A stretch of DNA of 64,000 bases, from assembly GCA_016617855.1 (NCBI GenBank), contig JAECUM010000833.1:96416-160415 (forward strand). Reading direction: 5' to 3'. The position numbers and the translations under genes are program-made. The notes beneath the pieces are model-generated. The model made no database searches. It saw only the letters and a program-made list of their open reading frames with translations, and was not told the DNA's origin. The stretch comes from Megalonaias nervosa (lineage: Eukaryota > Mollusca > Bivalvia > Unionida > Unionidae). Shown here piece after piece: positions 1-13,500 of the stretch; position 1 is the stretch's first letter; each line of letters starts with the position of its first letter.

Positions 1-945
1 ATTGATTTTACGAGTACTCTGGGAAAAAATGATTCCTTGACTTTCATCCATTTTTTAAAATCTAGTGTATGATATAAAAATGTTTAACTTGCTATATTTC
101 TTTTTTTTAAAACTTTATATTAGTCTAGCAACAAGGCATAAAAATAAGACGTCAGTAACTGAAATATGTGTTCTTACAGGAAATGATATAGTGTAAAATT
201 AGGCAGAAATAATGCGACATCACATTCACAGGCATTAATGATTTTTCTGACAAATCATGTATTATAAGTTTACCAAAACATTTATTGAAAAAAAAAAATA
301 ACAAGGGAATCATAGCATCTGACCACACATTTAAAGCAACACAAGATTTAACTATTATTCTAATCAAAAGCAGCATGACTGAGAACAAAGAAAAATAGCA
401 AAAACATAATGATCACTTTAGTAAACACAGTTTAGTAAGGATACAAATTCATGATTTCTGTATTAGAATAGAAATCCCTAATATAAAATTTATATTCATG
501 GACATTAAATTAGTAGGTATTAAGGGACTGATCAATGACATCTACAAATAATAAGACACCGAGAAAATTTGTGATTTCACAGAATCAGAGACATACATGG
601 CTGACAGACAAACAAACAAAAGGACAAAAGATTGATAATAATGAATGAATACAAATAAAAATATGCAGTAGATTATATGATCTGTAAGAATTCAGTAGAT
701 TACCTCCAGCCAGCTGTCTTTTAAATCGCTTCTGTCCCCAACCCAATATTAAAATTGCTTCTACCACCCACTAACCCACAGCCAAAAATTATGTAAAAAA
801 AATATGCTTCTGTAGGGGGCAGTGTTTTTTTATTAAAACATATCTGATGGTGGATCTTAATTTTTTTAAATTGCTTCTGTTGTGGATTGGTTGAATTTGA
901 AAGTGCCTTTCCCCCAGGGGGTATATGTTTTACTGGAACAGCCCT
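1..945. repeat. Direct repeat block, copy 1 (about 945 bp)
   Basis: Almost the same sequence, in the same orientation, occurs at 25117-26063 (roughly 94% identical by eye, starting attgattttacgagtactct in both). The block ends in aacagccct after a C/G-rich tract and a Thr-free low-complexity stretch. A shorter diverged relative of that end lies inverted at 20126-20310, so the block is probably a mobile element of unknown class. Copy 1 may extend beyond base 1. It sits in intron 9 and no coding potential is evident. Confidence 0.85.
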
Positions 946-1065
946 AATTAGTTTAAGACTCATAGTCATTCTATAAAAGGAAACTTGGCTTGCTGCACAT
1001 GAAATATTTTCCAATTTTTTAAATAAAAAATCCTCAAAAATTTAGGAAAAAAAAAGGAGCTGTTA

Positions 1066-1210
1066 ATGTATGCATACCAAAGACTTCAAAAGCACACAGT
1101 AGAATGATTGTGACTATTTGCCTGTGCTGAACCCAATGTTAATTAAAACATACCAAGAACTCAGAAGCACACAGTACAAGGACTGTGGCTACATACCTGG
1201 TGGTGCTGGT
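1066..1210. repeat. Partial tandem duplication of the exon 9 donor region
   Basis: 1143-1210 covers the last bases of exon 9, its donor and the first intron bases. A diverged copy lies at 1066-1132, with the shared core agcacacagta and the block around the splice site. In the second copy the donor dinucleotide aligns as GC, not GT. It is intronic on the minus strand. Confidence 0.6.
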
Positions 1211-1311
1211 TCTGGCTCTGATTCAGACCCACTCTCAGACTCAGATTCCTCACTTTCATAACTGTACTCTGTCTTATCCCTCTGACGTTTTTTCTTCTTC
1301 CCTTTCTTTTC
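1197..1311 (-). CDS. SRRT: Ars2 coding exon 9 (residues 352-389), Lys-rich then Ser/Glu-rich
   Basis: Acceptor gtttag before 1311, donor CCAG|gtatgt after 1197 (phase 1). Encodes [20 protein letters not shown], then alternating Ser/Glu and Pro/Ala, matching the KKRxRK..SESESES linker of vertebrate Ars2. The following exon is outside the window. Confidence 0.9.
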
Positions 1312-4300
1312 CTAAACATACAAAATACAGGATTAATGTTGGACATTTTTATTACTATTTTTTTTCCCAACAGGTACACTAGCACTAACAACAAGTATCC
1401 CCCAACTCCGTGAACTCATTTTATGCTTATAATCCATGGCAATTTATCAAGTGGTTGTAACTAGGTCACCTGCATAGATGTAAATATAAACATGATGCAC
1501 CCTCCATTTTGTTGTAAGCGGTGACTAACAAATCCAAAAGCCACAGTGGCACAGTGGTTAACATTCTTGATTTCTAATCCAAGCACTGGATCAGACCTGG
1601 TTAGCGAGCATGCTGGACTTCCAATTCAATCAATGGATCAGCACAGGTTAACAAGCATGCTCGACTTCCAATCCAACCAATGGATCAGCCCAGGTTAACA
1701 AGCATGATGGACTTCCAATCCTACCAATAGATCAGATCAGGTTAGCAAGCATGCTGGACTTCCAGGTTAACAAGCATGGTGCAAAGAACATTACTCCACT
1801 GCCTTAGTACTTGCCTTGTTGTATCATAGTTTGATATGTGCAGGATTTTTGTGCCAAGTTGAAAAACTTCTCTGAAGTACAGTTCCATGTTAAGAGCAAA
1901 AATATCAATAAATAAAGAACCTTTATACTGCATACACTTCCTTACAAGTCCATCTGCAAACAGCAATGGACACAGACATAACCATTGCTTAATGTGTTTG
2001 CAAAGCAGGGTCTATGCTGTCTGTTAAGTGATCAGCAAAACAAACATCATCAACCCTATTTATGCCAGTGTATTATGTGAAATCAGATCAGGATCTAAGT
2101 TGTTTGCAGTAAGACTTGACTTATAAGCAGGTATACACAGTATTTCTAGTAGGCCAGTGGAATAGTCTCCTCAACAGGTATACAGAATATTTCTAGTAGG
2201 CCAGTGGAATAGTCTCCTCAAACAAAAGTTATAATGCATGCCCATAGCTGTTCCACATTCTGAAATAATCATGGACATAATCAGTATTATAATTAGCTTT
2301 TTGTCATCCAAAGAGAGAATATCATCCAAAAACAGACCAATAACCAAAGAAAGACTATAAACCAAAGAGAGATCATCAATCAAAAAGACATTATGGCGGA
2401 TTTTTGACATGCCTTATAACGGGCATAGAAATCATTTGTAAAATTTTATAAGAGATTCTCACCTTGCACAGACCTCAAGGAATCATGCCCTAGTCGAACT
2501 GAATAGGACAAACCTAAGTTAGTCATCAATTAATGCTTCTAACCTCATCATCATTTTGTTCCTGTTGTTGCTGTTTCTTTGTATACTCCTGGGCCTTGCG
2601 CATCAATTCTTTTTGTTCCCCTGTGATGGTTATTTCTAGAGGATGCTGCAAGCAGACAAAAAATGAACCTGATCACTGCACATATTAAAATTTTTAGTAT
2701 ACACCTTTTGGGAACAAATCTCCAATATTCATCCCTGCCAACCCTCCAGGCTCGCAATTAGTGAAAATTGGGATAAAGATTTGTGAATTTTGACATGAAT
2801 TCATGCAGCGATCTTCGAGTCTGGGAATATTTGTCGGAACAAATGTTTAGCATGCGATCCAGCTGATAAAGGTAGATTGTGTTCAACAAGAAAACTCACA
2901 ATGTTTCAGCGTTGGTAGCTTGCAGGTCTTCCATCGATGGCTTAAAATATTCCAGAGCTGAAAACTGCTGGAGTTTTTAATTTTCCCAACCTCTATGTGC
3001 TTTTTGCTACCAATGTGCTTCCTCACATCATCCATCACTGCCACCATGCCCAATGCTAAAATTTGTGGCACACTGTGCAAACAGCATGATGTATATCGGT
3101 GTTTGATGGCTGAGTGCATGGAAAATTTTTAGTATATTCCAAACTAAACTTCACTTTTTGTGCAATACACATCTTTTTCCTTGGTGGTGAAGACATTTTC
3201 AACATCGATGCTGAACAGTAAAACAAATCAGTGTTGGCAGCACATGTGCAGAGCAAAATTCCAGTTAGGCCCCAGTTTCTCTCAAAAGCATTTGTAAAAC
3301 TACTCTTATACATATAGATTAAAATACGCTAAAATGCTTACTACCAGGCCAACTTTATCAATCAGCTATAGTTCTACTAATATCGCGACCAGCAATTCTG
3401 GACCGTTTTGGCAACTGCTGATATCATGACTAGCACTTAACGGGAAATCGGTTATTTTATTAAAGATTTAAAACAATTGAGAATTGGGGAATTTGTGATT
3501 TTTTTTGCATGAGTCGTGAATCCGTGAATCGCTAAAAAAGTCATGAAATTCACGCCAAAATCATGAGGGTTGGCAGCTATGACTATTTATATAACCTGTG
3601 TGCTAATTTAGGCAACACACAGGTTATAAAAGCAGAATCTATTTTAATGAAGCCTAACATGTTTTTCTATTAAGTATGTTACAGTTTCACCACCAAAAGT
3701 ACACACTGAATGACTGCAGGCAAATTCATGTCTTGTCATAATTACTGCAAATATCCTCTATAAAAAGTCAGATCCAAATGAAATCAACATAAACCTTGAT
3801 TTGGCTTTTCAAACTGCACAGTCAAAGTAGGGTCCATTTGGCTTATTCTAGTCATTACTCCTATCCAACATAATAAAACTAGATCTGCTAACACATGATG
3901 CAAAGGTAGACATGGGTCTATGCAGTTTGCTTTTGAATCTGACATATATGGGAGTATGTACAGTACATTACATCACTGATTTACAGATAGTTTGTAGACT
4001 CTGGGCAATAAGCGGTTCAATAATTTCAGCAGTGGATAAGCTGCCTTGCTTGTCTAAATCCTAATTACACTTTATCCTGAAAGGCACAGCAATAATACAT
4101 TTTCTTTCTTACTACCCCTTCCTCGCTTGACTAAAATCTAATTACACTGTATCCTGAAAGGCACAGCAATAATACATTTTCTCTCATACAACCCCTTCCT
4201 TGCTTGACTAAAACCTAATTACACTTTATCCTGAAAGGCACAGCAATAATACATTTTCTCTCTTACTACCCCTTCCTTGCTTGACTAAAACCTAATTATA

Positions 4301-7300
4301 CTTTATCCACAATGGCACAGCAATAATACATTTTCTCTCTTACTACCCCTTCCTTGCTTGACAAAAACCAAATTACACTTTATCCACAATGGCACAGCAA
4401 TAATACATTTTCTCTCTTACTACCCCTGCCTTGCTTGACTAAAACCTAATTACACTTTATCCTGAAAGGCACAGCAATAATACATTTTCTCTCTTACTAC
4501 CCCTTCCTTGCTTCACTAAAACCTAATTACACTTTATCCACAATGGCACAGCAATAATACATTTTCTCTCTTACTACCCCTTCCTTGCTTGACTAAAACC
4601 TAATTACACTTTATCCTGAAAGGCATAGCAATAACACATTTCCTATTCTAGCATAGCTCTGTAGTTCCAGAAGGTCAAAAGTGAGCCAAAAAGACCCCCA
4701 AGCCCACATCTGCAAAGCAGATGCTAGTGTAATCGCAAGTCACCAAAATGCCCATTTCTATCCTCTAAAGGGCAGACTGGCCAACTATAACTAACTGTCT
4801 CAGTAAGGCACTTGATCTTCCTCATGTGTGACCAGTTTTCACTAAGGTGTGACAAAATATCATGTACTGTTATTGTAAAACTGGAAAACATGTATTTAAA
4901 CATTTTTGATATTCAAGACTAGTGCAGTGATGGTAAACATTATGCTCAACTGAAAAGTTTGTAAATTAAACGTAGACCTTATTTACATCAAGTACAGCTG
5001 CACAAACGTCAGTTACAAAACCTATGCAGTTCAATGGCTTCTTATTATTCTCAACCTGACGTAATTTTTGGATATTTTTCCAATCAAAATTAGGGGCCCC
5101 AAGTGGTCGAGTGGTCTAAAGCGCTCTCTGTTACAGATCACTGCCATCTCACCTCTGTCTGTGTGGGTTCGAGTCTCTGATTCAGTCAATGTGGGTATGT
5201 GAGAAAGCTTGCCAGTAACTTCTTGTGGGTCAGTGGTTCTTTCCTGGGTTTTCCCAGGTTCTTCCTCCACTATTAACACTGGCTGCCATGTATAGCCTAT
5301 CATGCACTGAAAAATGGCGTCAAACCCTATAACAATAACAACCAATCAAAATTAAGTTGTTCAAATCTGAACACTGTTCCTACGTGATCGAGATAAGGGG
5401 AGCACACAACTTGAATGGACTGATAAATAAGCACTTTTCCAGTGCCGGTCTGTGTTTACAAAAATACCTTTCACCCAAATAGACCTATAATGGCTTTCCT
5501 CTGATACATAGTATACTTCTGATGTTAAACTTACAAAGTATCCTTTTTAGGTCAACTGACACCCCCGTTTTTGGCCGATGGACAATGCACCACACTATTG
5601 TTTAGCTGGAATTATATACTAAGGGAGGCAATGAAAGAAATCCAATAGATTTCACTAGGACAAAGCACTGACACAGCTGTTCGATTCGCAAAGGTGTAGA
5701 TAGGGTTACTGGAACCATGGCTAGCAAAGATGACATGACGATGGTAATCCTATCTCCTGCCATAAGACATATTCAAATCAACACATGATGTCCAATAAAC
5801 ATAATTGTGTCCCTTCTAGTTTTTATTCAAGAGAATCTGAATATTCCTTTTTATTCTTATGTACTGATTATTAAAACTTTTTAAGGTGCTTATTTTCTTT
5901 TCATCTCCAACATGTATTGCTCGCTAGATGCCATTTAAAAAAATTCTTTAATCAACAGTTTGATGATACAGATGCTTTGCATGAAACAATATGATTCCCT
6001 GACTGTCTCCACTAAATCTAATATGAAACTGGGATCCAACACTGAGGAACCAATTATCAGGATTATAATGTAATAACTATATTTCTGCAGCTTTTGCTTT
6101 TATTCCTTAAGTCCATATTTTGAGGTTCATTTTTGTAAGACGGCAAAATCATAAGTGTTGGCAGGTCTGAAAGGGTCATAACTCTTATACTAGTAAAATA
6201 TGCTCATAATCATATCATTCAACTCTGGCTGGAATGAAGCTTTGATAAAACTTTCTTTGCAATCAAAATGACAATGTGGACACTAGACTGTCCGCAAGTT
6301 TGAGATGGATAAAATGCTTACATGAACATATGGCTATGTGCATGAGCTTTTTGCAAGCTTTTGTACTGGCAGATGGATATATGCTAGATTGTTTACAAGC
6401 TTGCATATGGATTGATGTATTAATGGCTAAATTGGTGTGAAACAATTTCCACATCCCCTATCTTAAATAGATGGACTAAAAAAATCATGACCTACATCTG
6501 GATTTTTCTCTTCTCTTGAGTCCTCCCTCTTCCGTTTTCTAGTTGACTCCTCAGGGCTGCAAAAGGACACAGGAAGAAGCTCAGTATATGTATAATATTA
6601 GGAAAAAGCAAATTTTAATTTAATTACCTCCTCTGGAATACAGAGGAATTTCTTTTATTCTGTAAATGTTCTTTGAAATTGATTTATCTTACAATGTTAG
6701 TAATGTTCCAAGAGTAATAGTAATAATAATAATAACAACAATAATGAGAACTTTGTATAGCGCCTAATCTTTAGAAGCTCTAAGCATTTTACAACATTAG
6801 ACAAACATATATAATGATATGATTACAAAAACAAACACCATGAAATTAGAAAACTGAAAACATGCAGAAAATATTTAAGGTAAGGAAACATTATTAGGTC
6901 TTTAAGTCTGTTCTTGCAGTCGAAATAGGTGAGTTAAGAGCACCCTTGAATGAGATCACTGTGTCTTTGTGTCTAAGTTCAGTGGACAATTCATTCCACG
7001 TTGCTGGGCCCTGGTATGCAAAAGAACATTGTCCATATGACTTCATTTTCATGGTAAAATTCCTAAACAATTAAACTAAATGCGCAAGCAAGAAAACCTA
7101 GAAATCAAAACTGCATGCAATTTGACTTTTTATTTTTAAAAAATCATACTGTTTAATTCATTATATTCTTGGGCATTCATTGAAGTATAAGTAGTATATG
7201 TATTTGTTATTTTAACTAAATCTGAGCTTGACTGATACCAGACTTTGTTAAAACTGTTTATTGACACATTCTGCATGGGGCAGTTAAAGGACAGAAAGAA

Positions 7301-10300
7301 AAAATAGTTACAGCACAACTATGTGACATAAATAATAGTAGTTTAAATCTGAATATACTTTGTATTTTCAAGTACAAATGCGTTTCAAAATCAACTGGTA
7401 TTTCTAAACATTTTTAACAAATATGATAAAAAGAACATTGGTTATGAGCATAAAATTATTCATCTTTCTTTGGACAAATACATTTTCATATTCAACCTGG
7501 AAAATGCTGTATATCTAAAGGACAAATCAACAAAAAGTGTGAGACAGAATGTTGTTTGCTTTTGAATGGCACAAGTTCATGAAAATATCTTCTAACACAG
7601 GTATGACCATCAACCTAAGCATATGAAGGTATAGCTTGTGTATACTTTAATACGTTCTAGCGTTAATACGTTAATAAGTTTTATCCTAAAGCATCCTGTG
7701 AAGTAGAAGAAAAAAAATTGTTCGGGCAAAAAACCCGAATGAAACAAGATGTGGAATGCATCGGCTTTACAGGGTAGCTTTTATTGATACACTGTAAAAC
7801 ACACAACTAAATGGACTGATGTTTGTCAGAATGCCATTCATTGTCCACTTCTTCTACAGAGGAGGTGCACTGCAGTTATGCATTCTTTGGAGTGTGGTGT
7901 TGATGAACATCAAGTTAAAAGACCTTGGTCTTATCTCCTTTAAAAGTTAATAAAACCAATTTACAAGCCCAAGTAAATGCTTTAAATGCTTCATAACCGA
8001 CATGTCATCCAAGAAATGGCACTATATTGCAGTAGAATAGCTAAATATGTAAAACTGGTGTAGACTAATCAGCAGCATTTTGCTCTGCATGGACATGTGG
8101 GTCAAAATTTCACTACTCAGTCAGGGCACCTCGTCATAAACCAATCAAAGTGCGTGTTAAATATCAAACATGCTGCATATGCTTTGGGAAATTCCCTACT
8201 CAGGTACATCATGTTAGAAAATGCAGTTAGCAAGTGAAAGTATGCGCACTTCCCCTCCTTCAGTAATCTTTAATGCCCTATATGTCAATTACATCAACAC
8301 AGCCATTACCTGTAAAGACACCTGTCCCTCTGCTAAGTGTGGGCAATATATAAATCATTAAACATAGGAATGACCAAATGTTTTGAAAAATTTGGTGTCT
8401 AACCTGCAATTGGTATTATTATTATGCCTTATAGTTAAGCTTACACCTGTGAAACAAGAACTTCTAGTACATAATGGTGTAAATCTGAGACAAAGTATTA
8501 TCTGACCACATGGCAACAAATGCTGACAGCATGTAACCATTACAAAATTTAACACAGCACATTAAACAGTCAAGTGATGTGTATAAGTCTGATGATTCAC
8601 AGCAAGGACAAAATCTGGGTAGCAGTGACATACTCTTAATATGGACACTAACCTTTTATCCACAGGATGAGTTTCAGAATTGTTTCTATTCCTGGCTCCT
8701 TCCACTTCATCCTCTGGTTCATCCAGAACAGTCAAATCAAAGTCTGTGCCACCCTCCATTTTTATCACAGCTAAAATCAAACAAAAACTCCTTGAAGGAA
8801 CTGATATTCTACTGGTCAAAAGATTTATAGGATAGCAAATATTCAAGTCAATTATATTTCTCTGAGAATATTTACAGATCACACTAATGCTAACTCTGAA
8901 CCCAGCTCTAATAAAAGGACACAAATTTGTCTCTTCTGTCTCTAACAAAGGGCAATAACTCTTGCCCAAAAGCTCTCCTTCCCACCACCACATGTTGCTA
9001 GTTTTTCTGCACAGCAATATGTCAAGCAGGGTGGTCAGGGGTCACGCTACCAGGCAACGTGGGCGACAAAGTCGCCTAAGAAGTGTAAACTTCGCCGCCT
9101 TCTGTTAGGAAAGCGAAAATGACTTTGCCCTGTGATTTTTTTTTTGGAGTACGTCGACTGAAAACACTTTTTGAGATGCCCCCTCTCTCTAGCCAAGTTA
9201 ATTCCAGTATTGTGCTGTAGCGAAATGTATTCGTTGGCCTAGTTTTGATATCAATTACGCTAACAAACAAACTCTTGCACATTCACAGGCATGTGTTTTG
9301 ATAGCTGTTTGACCATTAACCCTTTTCCGAGTAAGTTAGCAACTATCACAGCCCGATTTCCACGTTATCCTTTGATGGTAAAAACATACAAACTTGTATT
9401 TCGAAAATTTAACAATAAAATGTAAATAGCAATTTGTGTTTTAAGACCAGAATCGGTGATCTGGATATTTTAACTGTCTCTTGTACACTATTTCGTCATA
9501 AAACTAGTTTGAAACTTAAGTGAATCAGTAACGGGGAAATAATGGCGGACATCGCTATGTCTGGGAAGTAGGCCTACCAGTTTATTAGATTGTTTTCTTA
9601 AATCATCGGGCGAATATATTCAGAAAAGTAAACATTTCATAGAAAGCAAAGCCTAGGTATTATGTTATTTAAGATTTAACTTTAAAATGCAATTATATAG
9701 GTCAGACAGCGCTATGTTGTGGAATTCGCGAGAAGCGTTGCAAGGTCAAAGTTGTTTTCGAACTTGACTCGTGTCTGTGAAAATACGGAAAAAAAGCAGT
9801 GAAGCAGATACTTTTTAACCAGTGCCTAAACTTGCAACAAGTACATAGACAAATAAATAAACCATAAGTTTGCTATCCTATCATTATGGACTGTTGTAAT
9901 GAAGCTATATAATGGGATTACATTACGAAAACCCGTCCTTCTAAAAATAGATGCACTAACGTATGTGTTGATTCGGTTGGAAACAATGGTTTAGTTTATA
10001 TACCGACTATAAAGGAGCCATGTCTGTAATTTTATGCATTTTAGCGTGTTATGTATGAATAGTTACGGTAATGTTTTATAAGCAACAAAGAAATGAGGAC
10101 GAACAGTATAATCTGAAGACACTTGCATTTGCCCTCATGTACATAGAACGGGGGTTGTTTCAAAAGATTTTAAAATCTTTGAAAGTGCCATTATTGTGAA
10201 CTTTTAGAAGGTATAAATTTTTTATAAAAAAATTGATTAAGGGTACTTGATTAAGCTATTTTACTAACTTGCAATTTACAATAATGTGCTACAATGGGTT

Positions 10301-10453
10301 TCAGTGTGGTTTCTATTATTCTCTTTTAGAATCATATTGCCAAAATAACTCCGAAAGTGTTCTACTTGAAAATAAAGTTTTGCTTAAATCCGATGTTAAA
10401 TGCAAATATGAATACTGGGAAATAGAGGGCATAATTCAATTAAGTGAACACAC

Positions 10454-10512
<59 letters not shown>

Positions 10513-13500
10513 TGTGTTTTTTGCTTCGTGTCCACTTCTCCCTGTTGAACTCTCACTTCTCCCCGTTCTGTCCAAAAGGAGAAGTCACTTCTCCCTAAAA
10601 TTCAAGTCTAGCTTGACCCCTGGTGGTAAGGAGAATTTTAAGTAATGTGTTTGGTAAGTATTCTTGGAGAAATGTAAATTATGCTGCTTTCTCGTTCAAA
10701 TGTTCCATGTTCACATTCACCTATGGAGAATAGTTAACAGGAGGCAGGAACACTGAGAACAAAAAATATACATTGGGTATCCTTCTACGGAATAATGGCT
10801 GAATTCCCTCCCTGTACGATAACCTATTCTCCTAATCTAATATGCAACATCACCTCGGGTTTTGCAATAACAACTTGAGAAGTTTGATTCTGCGGGTCAG
10901 CCAACAGTTTCTATTATGTCTCAGCTGGAAACGTTATGTTTGAACACAAGGCTCACAAAGATAGCTCTAATTTCATTACCTAAAATGTTTTTGAGGCGAC
11001 TCTTATCTTTAGAACCTCAGAGTACACCAAGCAGATAATCCACTCACCCACAAAGATAAGGCTTGGAAGTAAATATGCTGCTTACAGGCTTTTACTGGAA
11101 GAATGAGTCACTGGCATACATAATGACATGCCTCTGTGCACTTCAAGTAGTGCTTGAAGGCCCAAACTGATTATTATATGGCAACGGCTCTCAATATATC
11201 TATGGAACTGAGGGAGCGTATGATGACTGATTGCTGACTGACGGTAACCTATTTTGAGCTACAAAGCATGGTTGTGTCCAAAAGACTATTAAACCAGTTG
11301 ATCTGAACTGGAGATAGTTTAGGTCAATGGAATGGGCATGTAACTTTTTCACCATGCTTGCTGAAGCTAAAACTGTCATGAAACAAGTTCTGTAGGACAG
11401 TAGCTTCATAGAAGTGAGGGCTAAAAGATCAAATTAATCTGACCTTATCTATGTTAGAGCCCAGGAGTGATTCAATTTTGGAAACAAGGTGAAGGATTTT
11501 GGTTGATTGAAATCAAAATTTGCTAAAAGGTTGGACAGATCTATATCATGGCAAATGTCACATTTGTCTTGATGCCAAAATGCATCAGATACCATGGAGC
11601 AGTAGCCTTTGATGGTAATCAGAACCAACTATTTCTCCTCGCAGAGCCAGAGAAAAAATTTGATCAGTGGAGGGATTGAGACACCCGAAGGGACAATGTT
11701 ATTGACTCTGCACCAGTTCCTGAAAACCAATCACACTGCCTCTTAAGCCTCCAGAGTCATGTGCCTTCTTGCTTGCAAGACCTTCTCCACAATCAAAGGT
11801 TTAAATTTGTTCTCCAAGACAAGAACCAAACCTAAAGAAGAAAATGACCTGGGCAGGCTGAAACACCTGTGTCTTTGTTGGAGAAGATTAATCTAGGCCA
11901 GAATCTTCCTGGACAAATCTATCGCTAGATCCAGTAGATCGGAGACCCAGGACTTATCCCATCTGAAAGGGGCCATCAGAATCATCCTTCAGTTCTGATT
12001 CTGCAACTTCTGCATTTTTGGTAACAAGAGCAAGTGAAAGCAGTCAAAGGCCCACAAATCATCCCAACTGACCAACACCCCAAATCTCTGGGTCCAGAAT
12101 TGGCGAGACAAAGGTGGGCAACTTGCGATTCCACCTTGTCACAAAAAGATCAATCATCCAACTTACCAAAAGTGTGCCAATCCAAAGAATGACTGAAGGA
12201 GAGAGTATTCTATATGAATGATTTGACCCTTTCTGGACAGAGTGATGTCCAGGACATTGAATGTTTGAACAGCGACATGGAGTTGGTTTCACCAACATAG
12301 AAATTACCGAATCACAACACAAAGGTTGGATGATTTAGTGCCCCCATCTGAGGAGGTATGTCAACACTAAAGAGTTTATCATTCCAGAACTGAAAGACAC
12401 TGATGACAGTATTACAACTCTATGGTCTTAAAATAAGTAATAGAAAAGAGTAAGAAGCAACATGCGTCAATAAAAAATTTATTTCCCTAGAATACAAAGT
12501 GAAAATGTAAAAAAAAAAGGAACTTACGGTATTGAGAATTAAAGCCCTAATAATCCTAGAATTACAGACACAAGTCCTAATAATTGAAGTTCTTAATAAA
12601 CTTTAGTGGGAAACCAAATTAAATCCAACACTGGTGTTGATGTGCCTGTGGTGGTCTGTATAATGCTGAAGTGCCTGTGGTATTGTACTGAAAGTCATTT
12701 GTTGAATCAAGCCACATAATTCCAGTTTTGAATTCACTATAAATCCCAGTGAATGCCTCTCCAAGAATATTATTTATTAATGAGCACTGTATTTCCAGAG
12801 AAAAATCACTTGAATTAAAGAATATGGAGAAATAAATTCCAGCCCAAATCAATTACTAGACACAGCATAATAAAACTGATCATGCCAAGATCTAAAAGCA
12901 TAAATTAATAATTTTTCCAGTAACAAAATTATAGTCTTCTGCCTGACCTCGGGTCAAAAATTTACATTCTCTAAAAAAAAAAACCTTACCTCATGGAAAA
13001 CAACTTTCTACAAACTTCTTAATGTTTACAAAATAAAATCTTAATTATAATTAGAAGACTGTTACTAAAATTATAATATAAAAAGGGTAGTAAACAACAG
13101 GTAGACCCAGCAATTCATAAGGAATTTCCAAAGTTCAAGACTCAGACTGAGATCAGCATGTTTACTACAAAACAAAAATCAATAATTCAGAGCAGGTAGA
13201 AAATAAACTTGATTTGGGACAAGGTCAAGTAAACAATAAAAATCTAACAAACAATGTAAATAAAATATTTATAACAGACAGATTTTATTTCAAGAAGGCT
13301 GATGTGGACAGGTCCAACATGCCGCTACAGTATGAAGTCCGTTAACAGGTGGGCACCCTAAATGTACTGGAGTCGATACATACTGTCACCTCCGCTTGGG
13401 GCTTCTCCAGAGAAACCTGCCATCAAGCCAACCTGTGTTGCACCAATGACACAGGAATGCTTATACCTTGTGCGTGATCAGGACTTTTTTATCAACGGGT

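Noticed and set aside
4040..4650. CRISPR-like array
   Set aside because: Units are contiguous 77-bp copies with no unique spacers, in a eukaryotic intron. It is a minisatellite.
5093..5180. Possible tRNA gene (A and B boxes)
   Set aside because: The boxes belong to a SINE: a non-tRNA body, an (AAC)n-like tail and a 13-bp target duplication follow.
8562..9017. 151-codon minus-strand frame
   Set aside because: Only 8653-8770 is coding (Ars2 exon 6). The part before it is intron read through the acceptor.
9542..9575. ATGGCGGACATCGC as a gene start in intron 5
   Set aside because: It reads eight codons to a TAG and lies inside the hAT-like element.
10269..10598. 109-codon open frame on the plus strand
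   Set aside because: It is kept open by the (TA)n tract, which reads Tyr-Ile repeats. It has no family resemblance and lies in a non-autonomous transposon.
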